Shown here: positions 38,356-49,241 of the stretch, piece by piece
How positions within the stretch are numbered: position 1 is the first letter of the stretch
Layout of the letters: each line of letters starts with the position of its first letter
DNA from: Phoronis australis
Taxonomy: Eukaryota > Phoronida > Phoronidae
Direction: 5' to 3'
NCBI GenBank assembly: GCA_002633005.1
Contig: NMRA01000170.1
Span: 292,344 to 356,343, forward strand
Length of the DNA: 64,000 bases
Translations under genes and position numbers: made by a program
Notes under the pieces: generated by a model
Seen by the model: the letters and a program-made list of their open reading frames with translations, nothing else
Databases searched by the model: none
What the model was told of the DNA's origin: nothing

Positions 38356-41300
38356 TGTTGGGTCTAGTGTTGGTGTACGCGATAGCTGATATTGTACAGA
38401 GATTACAGAGATGACCCAAAGCTGACTTATGATTATTGTTTTGTTTACAGTCAAGTTATTTTTCTGCTGTTGATTAATTTCACAAAAACAATAACTACTG
38501 TGAAACTCTGATGCATACATTTTATTTGTGACAGTACATTTACTAACTAAAGTAAGGCAGGGTGAGTCACTATATCAATCATGTCTACTTCAATTACTTT
38601 ACAAAGACAGTTAAGGTAACAAGGTACCTTTGTTACCAAGGATTGAATTTCTTTTATAACTTAATATTAAAAAGTTATTTAAAAATAATATTAGTAGATT
38701 TATAAAACTACATAAATTTAAAATGCTTGATTATTACACCATTTTTTATGTGCCCATGTGATCGTAATAATGTGGCTGTTTATTTTTCTAAAAATTGAGA
38801 ATTTTCCCGGAGATCTGCAAAAATTCCACAAACATGAATTTTCTAATAGCTACTACAGCATGTTTGGAATTTTTTAAAAGGCCATTTAGCCCAAGAACAC
38901 CGCTGTCAAAATTGAAGATGTCAGCATTCCTTGATAAAAACAGATGTCTTGATTTTTAACAGCTGAGCTCCCGGGCTAAAAAAAAATAAAAGAAAATCCC
39001 AGGCGTGTTTTGTAAAGCTCATAGATTAAGCATGTTCTATCATTACTTTAAGAGTTATTTAAGAAATTTAATCCTCATTCACGGAGGTATACATTTCCTT
39101 AGCTTTCCAGGTTTGTGAAAATACTTGACTGTCAGGGACCTCAGGTTACAATATCCTTATGACCAAAGTGGACCGGCATTTTGGTATCATGGCAAATATT
39201 TCTCTGCTTCATATTTAATGAAGTTGATCTGGGTGCCGGAATGTATTCTCAAATGATATTTTCTTGTACACCGTACAAGTTTATTTTTATACATAATACT
39301 GGTTATAAAATGTAGTGGCGTTTTTTAATGTTGCTTTGTGTGCAATGATTGTTTAACTTATTTTGCTGCCAGTTCATTGGGTACTTAGTTTAGGCGATTT
39401 TTGTTTGCTTTAAATGCACATAAAATTAGAAAGTTTCAATCGCTTAATTTCCATTCTTGTGGTTTGCCTTTTCTTTTGCACTCAGACAGGCCTTGTCAGC
39501 CGGGATATACTGTTCAGTGTTTTTGTGACCTAATTTCAATTTTTTGAGGAATTTCAGTTATAGTGCACTATTTTTTGAAAATCAAAAAAGTTATTTTACT
39601 CGAAATTCCCAGCAGGAGAGAGTATGGGTTATGCTCATTGTCTAACCTGCATCTAATTGAATGCCAAAATTCTGACCTGTCATGTCCCCTCATAACATAG
39701 TCGAATACATGCTGGCCATTCCTTTTACGTCAGTATGCCCCTTTGTGGGGTTGTGGGATTATAATCCATTCTTCTCTATAAAATTGGAGTGCAAAGCACA
39801 TTAGCATAAAATTTCAGTAAGTTTCACTTTTCTCCCAACCTCACGTAATGGTTCAATATTCAACTGTTCTCATCACACCATGTGTTCCCTCCGTTATGTA
39901 CACTTGTGTTTTTATTTTGATTTGTACGAGTAAGCTCTGTAAATTATATCCAACTTGCGTTATTCCAGAAATCTCTTTGTTACGTCTCTTTGTTACGTCT
40001 CTGCTCAGTTTTGGTTGCTGCAGCGTTTCGTGGTATTATTAAGTTTTCTTAGTGATCTTCTGTCTGGGAGGGTTCATGTGTTTTTGTCAGCCAAAACCTA
40101 GGGTCATAGCTAGAGGAATTTAGCAGATATACTCTTACTCCTCGTTGGAGGCTTTAGAAACGGGTTAACCTTCCCCACGGCATAATGGGTGGTTTTGAGT
40201 AGTGTGATATTATGAACCAAATCTAGGGTATTTTTGAAGGACTAACATAGAATCATTCACAAGGTGTTGCAAACATACATATTTCAATCCTTCACAGTGC
40301 CATGTTGGGGTGACACCTTTGTCGCGAGGTGGTGCTGGTGGTAGTTTAAGGTGACCCCACTTACACTCCCCCCCTCATGGGATCGGTTCCTGTGAAAATA
40401 ATAACCACCAAAGTTGGCACTCAACATTTCCTTTGCTTCACCCATAGATATTCAGTCTGCAGATCTATGGCTCCAACTAAGGTTGTTGTTGAATTGTTAC
40501 AGCATGCGGAGTATAAATACTTCACTATTTTTGACTTGTGTCTTCAAGTGTTCCTTACCCTCTTTTTTATATATCAGACTGTTATGTGATTCACTAGCTT
40601 ACATTTTGTGGTAAATTTTGTTGGTGTTGTCAGTTTTGCTTATTAAATTATTCACTTTCTAATTTGATATTAGACATTATGTTTAACTTGTACTTTTGTT
40701 GAATTCTAATAAAATTTCAATGGAAATCCTGTTATTATGTTGATGGGTTGCTAATGCCAGTTGGTGTAGGTTGCTTTATTGAATCTTTTAACATTAGCTA
40801 TGAACCAAAGGCCTTCCATCACAAAATTTTTTAAACCATTTGCTATCAAAAATGGTCTGAAATTAATCCTCAGTCAAAATAGTTGTCATTGAGTTTGAAA
40901 AGAACTATTGACACTGTGGACAAAGACTTACATTGGCACCATTATGTGCTAAAACTCAAAAAGTAAACCCACCGTTTGTTTTCACACTTTTTGAACTCTA
41001 CAGTTAGAGAAGACTCATTAGTATTCGAACAACCAAAGTCACAAAATGACTGATTTGAGTAATGTGGGTTCCTGGTTTCATAAAGGAACATAACTTTTGT
41101 CTGAATTTTAAAGTTAAGAGGATTTTAGACCGCCTTTACTGGATCACAAATTGGTACTATAGCTGAACACGAATCTGAAACCGACTTAGAAGATATTCAT
41201 GCTTGGGTGATTCACCGGAAATAGTCTTCTTAATTGTGCATACCATTTGTTCACTCACGGCAAAACTTAAACTGGTGCAGGTTACCCAAGACACAAAATA

Positions 41301-41958
41301 ATGACGATTCAAACCTGTCCACGCCACAACAGAATGTTTCAGTCTAAACTTGTCGTCCATGGTGCCAGACTGCCAGCACGTGCGATAAGTTTCAAACTTA
41401 AGCCACCACCAACTGCAACTTTAACCCCGCGTCAAAACTTGGGCCGCTTCGAGTCCATTAATTTGCTTTTAACGTTAGAAACGGTTGCTACCATACTATA
41501 TAGGAAGGGAAACTTAATGTGAGTACTTTCCATTTTAGGTCGTAATTAATGAAATGCACCTGTTCATTCTAAAGTCGTCTTTATGGGTGTTTTGGGAACT
41601 CTTTGACTATTCACATTCGAGGGGACTTGAACTTCCTTTTTTTCCAGCTAAACGGATAGTGTGATAATGCCAGGCCGAGGCGGAGTCGCGGTCATTATCA
41701 CATTACCTGGGAGATATATTGATATCAATTGGTCCTAGATTTTAACGACTGTATGTGTTGATTTCTCGTTCGCTCACTAGTCGCAGTCTGGCCTGACCAG
41801 TTTTTCAGTTCTACCGTAAATGTGAACTATGTATAGGGACTGCTCGGAAAGGACAAAGCCAACAATTATATTTTGGGAAAGATGCCATGGTTTGAGGTCT
41901 TGCAAGTCCTTTGTCATGATATAAGCCGGTTGGCATGGAACAGTCCAAGTCCATTACA
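38356..41958. other. PITPNC1 3' UTR and intergenic DNA
   Basis: No protein-coding segment recognised. It contains candidate polyadenylation signals (38986, 40708), a 14-bp direct duplication (TCTTTGTTACGTCT around 39974-40003), and a hairpin at 41657-41704 (GTGATAATG and its inverse around a CpG-rich loop). Confidence 0.6.
40708..40713 (+). terminator. candidate polyadenylation signal for PITPNC1
   Basis: AATAAA followed within about 40 bases by a GT-rich stretch (around 40738-40775), the usual layout of a cleavage site. It would make a 3' UTR of about 2.4 kb. An earlier A-rich AATAAA near 38986 is an alternative. Confidence 0.3.
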
Positions 41959-42516
41959 GGGTTCTGTCGTTCAGTTACTTTTCCAGACGTACGTGACGGG
42001 TGTTGAACGTGCGATAACACCTGGCTCTTTTGTTAACTGCCCAGCTCAGTCTTTTGTCCCGTATGATAACAAGCAGGCCAATTATCTCCCAGGCTTCAAA
42101 GGAAACCTATGGTGGTTGCACGCTATTACCAAATGCGTATGAACACAGTCAAACCCAGCCAGTGCCACAACGTACCGTTTGGACAAAATAGATTGTCTTA
42201 ACCTCTGTTGTAGTTGGACGATTTTGGTGATTAGAAAACGGAACATGATCAGCATTTGACCAGGAATTCAGAAATGCTATTGCTTAAGTTCAAATATGTT
42301 ATAACTTAACTTTCATTCATTTTTTTATCACTGAGCCCAGCCCGGTCAGTCTAGAAACGATCTGATCGGAGATTAGAGCAATTATCGAACAAAAGAGCGC
42401 AGGCCCTCAACCATGCCAGAATGAAGTTAATCAGTCGTGTAAGATATTGGCTACGGGGGTAAACTTCCCAACTTGTTGTTGGGCTATAGAATCCAAAAAG
42501 TTGGGAGCAACGGGAT
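41959..42516 (-). mobile_element. second copy of the 27033 TIR element, inverted
   Basis: Read on the minus strand it follows 27033-27542 through CCGTTGCTCCCAACTT, GATTCTATAGCCC, CAATATCTTACACGA and CAGTCTTTTGTC-type blocks, with clear divergence. The end sequences are eroded, so limits are approximate. Confidence 0.75.
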
Positions 42517-42566
42517 GTCGCGCTGTCGATGATTCCACGGTTGTCCACGAGTCAGTTAATATGTTT

Positions 42567-43294
42567 TACTGACTCATGTGCCCACATACCAAATTTCATG
42601 AAAATCCGTTCAGGACTTTTGAAGATACAAAGGTAAGCGTAAAAAACTAAATTGCCACTAGGGGGCACAACGGTAGTCGGATCCGTCCAAAAGTCGTCAT
42701 CTTTCGTTGTTAACATCATATAAATATACTTACACAATTTCGTAAAGATCCTGCGAATGGTTTAGGAGATACAGCAATAGGTGCAAAAAAACCAAAACTG
42801 CCACTAGGAGGCGCCACAGTACTCAAAATCCTCGCAAAATCATCTACAACTGTCCTCTACATAGTAAGCATATACATGCCAAACTGAATTTCACAATCAT
42901 CCTTTGAGCGATTTGGTTGATAGAGGGGTGGACGCACAAAAACAGACTCTAAAACACTAAAAATGGCCACTAGGTGGCGCAAACTATGTCGAATCCATCT
43001 GAAAATGAGAGGATAGCGTCACCTCACTAATAGGTGCCTACATACCAAATTTCATGAAAATCCGTTCAGGACAGTGAAGATACAAAGGTAAGCTTAAAAA
43101 AATTAAAATTGACACCGGTAGTCGGATCCGTCCGAAAGTTTGCACATGCCGTCCCATTGGCATGAATGGAACACATGTGCCAAATTTCATGAACGTATGT
43201 CAAAGGGTTTTGGAGATAACAGCAGCGGACGCCGGACGGACGCCGGACGGAGATGACGGCATAATGCGTCCACATATAAATATGTGGGCGCATA
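42567..43294 (-). repeat. CTCF-box unit repeat, copy B (inverted)
   Basis: Ends on the + strand with the 30-bp palindrome ATGCGTCCACATAT / ATATGTGGGCGCAT (about 43264-43294). The units run leftward from it. Boxes on the + strand: CCACTAGGGGGCAC (42655-42668), CCACTAGGAGGCGC (42801-42814) and CCACTAGGTGGCGC (42967-42980). The first and third fit the vertebrate CTCF core CCASYAGRKGGCRS at every position; the second misses one. The ATACCAAATTTCATGAAAATCCG block appears twice (about 42586 and 43043), so the copy is rearranged. Confidence 0.8.
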
Positions 43295-43968
43295 AAAATT
43301 GAGCATTGGCAGGTGACCACTCTAGATTTAGTCCGGAAATTGTTGTGTGGGAACTCAACACGTGTTCTCATGCCGACTGTCGACTCTGCCGTGGCCGCCT
43401 CGGCGGGCCGGCACACCGGGGCCATAGGGCCGGGCTGAGGGCGCTATAGCCCCACCACTTTTTTCAGAGCTATGCCCGCCCATGGTCTGTGGGCGCTGCA
43501 CCACAGGGAAGCTGGGGGGGCTATAGTCCCCACTTTTTTTGGTTCGCCGCCCAAAACCATGGAACAGATCCCGGTCAACTTTGACCCGGCACTCAGTGAA
43601 TCGGGATCTGGCAGTCATGGCTTAAACTGTTCCCGCACGACGTGATAACAACATGACGAGTTCGGAAATTCACTGCGGAATGTTGATTTGCGTGGGCCAC
43701 GGCAATTCTTGGGGGGTAACTGGACGCAAAAAACACGTTTCTTGAGCGGCACGCCACCTCATAGTAAATTTTCTCACCCTGATCGACTATCTATGACCTC
43801 GGTCCTCACGAGTCAGTCAATTAAATGTACATGCAACTGTCATCTATGCAAGCGTGTAAAAGTTATTCGTAAGGGTCTAAAAGACACTTTTGTTTGGTAG
43901 TTACTAGTATACAGAGGGATGCAGTGAATTGTTGGGAAGGAGTTTCCGTGTTCTGGCTCAAGGATATA
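43295..43968. other. GC-rich spacer with GGGCTATAG-type blocks
   Basis: 43360-43620 is clearly GC-richer than its surroundings and has two GGGCNCTATAGCCCC-like blocks. Its open frames have low complexity and match nothing I recognise. Probably repeat-derived. Confidence 0.45.
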
Positions 43969-44002
43969 TGGCATGATATAGGGTAAAGTGAAAACGTGAA
44001 TT

Positions 44003-44245
44003 TTAAAATGTGTCGGTTTTTGACGGTGAAATCGACACATTTCGTTTCTCAACTAAAACCCGCAAAAACTTGTTGATTAAACTACGATCACCGACTGGAT
44101 CGTCACTTTCCCGCAGCAGGACAGCGGGCGCGAACTTCTCCCAGTGTGTCCTCCACCAATCCTTGGGTAATGGATACGTGGGTGCAGAGCAGCCGATCAG
44201 GCCTTGTATGTGCACCGCTTCAGATGCCATACTGGGAGACCACAT
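44003..44245 (-). CDS. unrecognised open frame reaching into the left TIR
   Basis: An 80-residue minus-strand frame containing YPLPKDWWRTHWEKF and then LLRESDDPVGDRSLINKFL, in a CpG-rich part of the element (about 44090-44420). Its last third lies in the terminal repeat. The opposite strand is also open over this stretch (44010-44360), so the coding strand is not certain. I do not recognise either product. It may be the last exon of a gene of the element or a chance frame caused by high GC. Confidence 0.25.
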   Translation of the reverse strand: MWSPSMASEAVHIQGLIGCSAPTYPLPKDWWRTHWEKFAPAVLLRESDDPVGDRSLINKFLRVLVEKRNVSISPSKTDTF

Positions 44246-45199
44246 AAAATATATATGCCGGTCAGCACTTAGTCCGCGGCATCACGACCGCCAACCTGCC
44301 AGCGCTCCGCCCTCGGCACCGCAGACCCCACAAGCTGCCGGACTTGACAATCCCGTATAGCGCCGTCTGGGGAGTTTTAACACTGAGATACCCGGGACAG
44401 GACTAGGGACTGTATCCCTGCCTGCCGATAGCCTCGCTGTATGCTTACCTGTGTTATATTTTCAAAGCAACGTTTCTGAAACCGACACAAATGGCCAATA
44501 ATCGATACATTTCGTGGGACTTAAGGAATTTTTCAAAGCATAAAACAGTGCATGCAGAACTGATGTAAGCAAAAGAAATTTATTTTGTTGAATGAAAGCA
44601 TGTTTAAAAAAGTATGGGTTTTTGCAGAGCAATTGTCACACAGGTTTCAGAACATGAACTTGCGACAAAATATTGCAAGGTATACCTCTTCAATCTTGTT
44701 GCCCTGACTGTACTGGCAAGTGCTTCTGTAATGCACAAACATCAGTAACATTAACCAGAGAGGAAACACACATCAGAACATGCTTTGAATAGAGGTCTGA
44801 AAAGAACACCATTGTGTTATTTGTGGCTGTTTGAATTGAAAAGTGATTCTTGAACGTGAACAAAAGCAAGTCAATACGCCAAACATTTCGTTACATTTGG
44901 CACTTAAAGGCACAAGTAGACACAGAGCGCTGCTCTTAACATACTGTAGGAACTAAATTTACAGGTGTTCCCATTCAAGATATGCTTTAAAGAAATTTCA
45001 GTAATCCAGACGTGGCTCCAGTACTTTAATCATTACCCTTTTTTGAAGTTATGAACGATTCCTAAACAAACCTGGCATTTCTTGAGGAGCTCGCACAGGG
45101 CTCAGAAGCTTCAGCATATCTGAAAGCAGAAAGACAGATAAAACTATTTCACATATATAAGATTGCTACTGTCATACACTTACATGGCTAAAAAAAACA

Positions 45200-45640
45200 C
45201 TCCCCCCCATGATCAATATACGCGGCAATGTGATTTGTGATTCGCATGTTTTGAAGAGGTATAACTAGTACCTGGCTGACGTGAGCAGGATGGCAATACG
45301 TGCTGTGGGCTCCCATGTGACTGTTGCACTCTTGTGGGCGTACCTAGTGACTGCGTATCCTCGACTTCTACAGATGAAAACATAAAGCAAACTCGTATGG
45401 TTTGTAACAACAACACTTAAGGTCTGAAGGTTTATGTGATCTACGAAATGCATGATGATTCAGCTACATAGCTGGATAACAAGACACGGTGTTCACATTC
45501 TTCCCCCCCCCAATGATTAATATATGCGGCAATGTGATTCGCATATTTTGAAGGTATAACTAGTACCTGGCTGACGTGGGCAGGATGGCAATATGTGCTG
45601 TTGGCTTCCATGTGACTGTTGTGCTCTTGTGGGCGTACCT
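45200..45640 (-). repeat. duplicated 145-bp block inside the TIR element
   Basis: 45200-45345 and 45500-45640 are close copies, each starting with a C-run and holding AACTAGTACCTGGCTGACGT on the + strand. On the minus strand each ends at CAG followed by gtacta, a possible donor. Two minus frames stay open: one reads TPTRVQQSHGSPQHVLPSC in the first copy and TPTRAQQSHGSQQHILPSC in the second. Amino-acid changes are equally common in both frames, so coding is unproven. Confidence 0.7.
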
Positions 45641-46138
45641 GCAGGCTGCGTTATTTGGCGTTTCTTTCTTGGCTGAGTCGACTCAGTACATGCATGGTGT
45701 TCCACTACTAGAAATGTAAACAACATTTTCATGTTATTGGGCACATTACAATAGGAATTCCGATTTGGCTTTACTTTCTTCATGTACCCATTTTGTTACT
45801 TGGCTCCATGTGGCTAGATGTGATGACTGTAGGTAAATACTGGTATTGTCTGTGGGAAGTAAGGAAAGTATGAATTCGAAATTTCTTATTGCGATCTAAA
45901 ACATAAAGTCAATTATTTTATATATGCATACCTATGAATACTCCACTTAAATCATAACAAAAATAAAAACACTGTCAGAAGCAGATAATGGGAAGAACTG
46001 AAAATTTATAAATATACAAATGTTTAGTTACTTCATTGTTCAGTTAAGTTGGGATGTCAACTGCAGGAAATCCCATATTATGTACTTACTGTTAAATGAC
46101 ACAGAGTATTTGAAAAATAAACCCATTTAACTTCAAAT

Positions 46139-47437
46139 TTATTTGTTCAATCGATCTCCATATCTGTGAAGATTGTGACACATGAACTGTATTGCTCCGA
46201 GTTCTGGCCCACCTGACTTGATGAGGTCCACATGTCGCTCAGGAAAAAGGCATTGCTTCACCGCAAGTACACGACATGTGCTTTTACTTCCCGGAGTATG
46301 GGCCTTTGTGTACTCTGCTGCTTCACGAAGCAGTTCCGCTTCTTTTCGGATATCTTTTTCCTGGATTTTCCCGGCTCCCAGCTTCGCAAGGAGGGACACG
46401 AGTCCACGTGTCCTTATGGCAAAAGCGTCTTCATAAGTGCTACTGCCTTTGAAATGGTGCTTGATGACAAAGATTACCGATTCAGTCTGGAAATTCAAAC
46501 AGTATTTTTGCATGGGAAACTTTGACATTAAGAAGGCAATTGAATTTGATCATTGACTCTGCTGACAGCGACCACTGTTAAACTATGTATTGAAGTGAAT
46601 GACTGTTTGAAATATATACATTTCTTGGCAAACTTTCTACATTAAATTCTGGAGTAGTCCACCAACTCATTGTCAATTTCTTTTGTTATACAGGTTGAAA
46701 TTGAGATTTCAAATGTTTTAACATGTTGGTTATTGGATTTCTTGTCCGGTAGTAGGCATAGTAGTAATGTGCAGTGTAATAATACAGAAATGTTACATAC
46801 CTGTGCCGGAGAACAATTTTCCAGCACCATATCAATGTATTTGACAACTAGGGACTCGCAGTCCACATCATTAAGAAGAACCTGAAAGTTTTTAATGCAC
46901 GGCACCATGTCTTTTGAGAAGAATGCCTACACTTCCTTTCTACTGATTCCGGCTAGGAATTTGGCGACATTCAACAAATTTACAAGAAAAAATCATTGTT
47001 ATGATGATCATTTCTCATAAAACAGTATTGAAAAGTCCTTAAAAATAGTTGTTGAATTTTGCTCAATGTTCAATTAGTGGTGGTAATGATATTCACTGTT
47101 AGAGTAATCAACGTGTAGTGAAAATGTCCTTCAATTTCCATCATGCATAGAAAGTATTACATACCACTTCTGCACAGAGAAGGTCAAGCGCATAGGTCTG
47201 GCTGAGCCGGTCAGCTACCGAGTCGTCCGGCAGCGCATTCTTCACCTTAGCTGTCAAGTTGCCGAGACGACCGTCCCTTATTTTCTTTCGCAGCTTGCCC
47301 TCCAGCCTCAAAAATGAGGCCACACTGTTACTAGCCTTCTGAAGCTGCACTGTCATAGCATAGAATTCTTGCATAGTCCCGGTGATCCTTAGGACACACT
47401 GAAGGGTACCAAGACCATCCGAGAGAGCTCTCTCATG
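46139..47437 (-). CDS. unrecognised three-exon gene end inside the TIR element
   Basis: Exons on the minus strand: 47437-47165, 46881-46801, 46486-46139. All junctions are GT-AG and all in phase 0. Together they encode 233 residues and stop TAA, which overlaps an AATAAA. The first exon reads HERALSDGLGTLQCVLR, then a helical stretch with KLRKKIRDGRLGNLTAKVK. The middle exon reads VLLNDVDCESLVVKYIDMVL. The last contains GLVSLLAKLGAGKIQEKDIR and VKQCLFPERHVDLIKSGG. I recognise no family. Three consecutive in-phase exons without internal stops argue that it was recently functional. Upstream exons are missing; the P-loop fragment at 48254 could belong to the same gene. Confidence 0.5.
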
Positions 47438-48253
47438 CTTTGATAATAGAAGGATGAATGTGATGTTAGAACAGTGATTTATATTATAAACTATATAAGA
47501 ACTCCAAAGGCACAACCAATTTTGTAAGTAAGATCATGCAATTCGCATAAGGAATATGGGCTCGTTAAAACTAGCTTAGACAAATCTTAAACCTGGTTAA
47601 AACAAGCAAATTCAATGGGAAAAGGTTATTTTGATAAACTCCAGACTGCCTGAGATGACGCAAGTTTAGACAAAAACTCAAGTCAATTGTAGCTGTTCAT
47701 TCAAATGCAAAATCATCGAAGGTTGACATGTCTTTGACTCAGAAAGAACTGAAAGTTGGCTATTTGAATTGGGTCCCTGATTTAAGTACACAAATGACAG
47801 ATCTAAATTTGTGCGTCAGAGAAAATTACTGTCTGTGCAAATTTGACACATATAACAAGGAATTTCAACAATTGGTAGTCAATATGTACTCTAAGGTGTG
47901 TGAATGTCAGATAACTTGTAGCGTAGACACCACTGGAAAGAATCGTTGTATTAAGTATCCAGAGTGAATGCATCTAGAATGTGTGTAACATACATGTTCA
48001 ATAAGACGGGGCTTATTAAGATCCGAAGCATAAAAGGTTTACCCATGCTTCGAGAGCAGCCTCACAATAAATGGATTCACGGCCAGCAAAGGACTCTGAG
48101 GTTATGGCTGACAACTGCTTCTTGTTGTCAGCCACTCCTTGGCATTATCATAAACCATCATGGAGCGATTTCTGAGTTGCATTTCATCATCCGGGTCATT
48201 GTAAACGAACGGCAGAGTTGAGGTTGAAAGGTCTCTGCTCAGCCTTGCAGCTG

Positions 48254-48410
48254 TCAATGACTGGAAGACTCAGCTCCTCCCCTGCCAATAGTGAGAGGGC
48301 TGCATGCCACTGACGCCGTTGTCTTCCCCGTTCCTGGGGGTCCGAGTGCTACGGTTAACCCGATGGAACTGGTTGTCTTTCTACATAGCCGGGGTAAGGA
48401 AACTCCCCTT
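48254..48410 (-). pseudogene. Walker-A P-loop NTPase fragment
   Basis: A minus-strand frame reads IGLTVALGPPGTGKTTASVA; the codons for GPPGTGKTT are 48343-48317. GPPGTGKT is the classic phosphate-binding loop of superfamily 1 (UPF1-like) helicases and of AAA+ ATPases. The frame stops after about 50 residues. A neighbouring frame continues with LSLLAGEELSLPVIDSCK, which suggests a one-base frameshift. No Walker B motif is seen nearby. It is best read as a broken NTPase gene carried by the TIR element; helicase against AAA+ cannot be decided. Confidence 0.45.
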
Positions 48411-48763
48411 CAAAATTGCACCTGGAAGCAATGAATTCACATTAGTAAATAACCTGTCATCAAGCAAACAACATGGAGCCTCCATTGGAGGCGATGGTCA
48501 TTGCCTACAATCTACATGGCATGATGTGTTGCTCAGACTAGGTGAATATCTTGTTGTAGATCCTACAAATTAAATCCTAATATATTGCTGAAATGATAAT
48601 CATTAGTGTGGATTTTAAAACGAAATGTGTCGATTTCACCCTCAATAATCGACTCATTTTAAAATGCGCGTTTTCACTATACCCTATGTCGTGCCACTGT
48701 TGCTCCAATGGCCGCAGATCTGGGATTCACCTCTGTGCTAGAAGTGTCTATATTTAGAATAAC

Positions 48764-48813
48764 TGGCCACGTGACAGGAACTTTCCAATCGGCGCCATAT
48801 TGATGACTACTGG
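48764..48813 (+). promoter_or_regulatory. candidate IKK promoter and noncoding first exon
   Basis: In 50 bases there are an E-box CACGTG (48768-48773), GGAACTTTCC (48777-48786, which fits a relaxed NF-kappa-B GGRRNNYYCC site), CCAAT (48785-48789), a YY1-like GCGCCATATTG (48792-48802), then a consensus donor gtaagt at 48814. The cluster lies just outside the right end of the TIR element and 4.3 kb before the first IKK coding exon. If spliced to 53111, the ATG at 48803 is out of frame with the kinase. No transcript evidence is available. Confidence 0.3.
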
Positions 48814-49241
48814 GTAAGTATGGAAATTTTCTTCATAACCTTGTACCAAATTTAGCTCGTCTGAACTACCCTAAACTGCTGGCTAGGTCACTGTGCAATA
48901 CCTATCATCTTTAAACGCACCGTAGTGTTTCACCTGTATGGAAGAGTAAGACAGAGTTGCGAGAGACGGGACTGGGAGACAAGAAACCGAAACTGAAACC
49001 AAGTGAACAAGTCAAGACCAATTTGTTGTGTCTTTATTGGAGAAAAATGAATACCAATGATCTGTTTACAATAGGTTAGTTTGTTAATAGGTTTTGCTTC
49101 GCAATATTAAATGTTATTTCGTGAAAGTGTTTGGAAAAACCATGAAATGACACCAATTTGTAGAGTGATTAGTTTGCTGTCCAGTGGCAATACTTGAGAG
49201 TAGGCTAATCCGCTAATTAAGCAATTTCATTGACGTAAACA

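Larger units (their letters stand above)
43969..48696 (-). mobile_element. 4.7-kb element with about 79-bp terminal inverted repeats
   Basis: The left end (43969 to about 44047) starts TGGCATGATATAGGGTAAAG; the right end (about 48618 to 48696) is its inverted copy. I count about 9 differences over 79 bases. Each end holds a perfect 10-bp inner palindrome AAATGTGTCG / CGACACATTT (the right copy has one change). A related subterminal block is at about 44480-44512. No clean target duplication is visible beside these ends. Inside are a three-exon minus-strand gene end, a P-loop fragment and a duplicated 145-bp block. I see no recognisable transposase motif, so the superfamily is unknown. Confidence 0.8.

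Noticed and set aside
43066-43618. Minus-strand frames of 87-119 residues
   Set aside because: They cover the CTCF-box repeat and a GC-rich repeat; similar frames appear in every copy (MRPHIYMW...) and arise from the palindromic head.
46182-46525. Two + strand open frames over the unknown minus-strand gene
   Set aside because: Shadows of the third minus-strand exon, which has both a splice acceptor and a natural stop.
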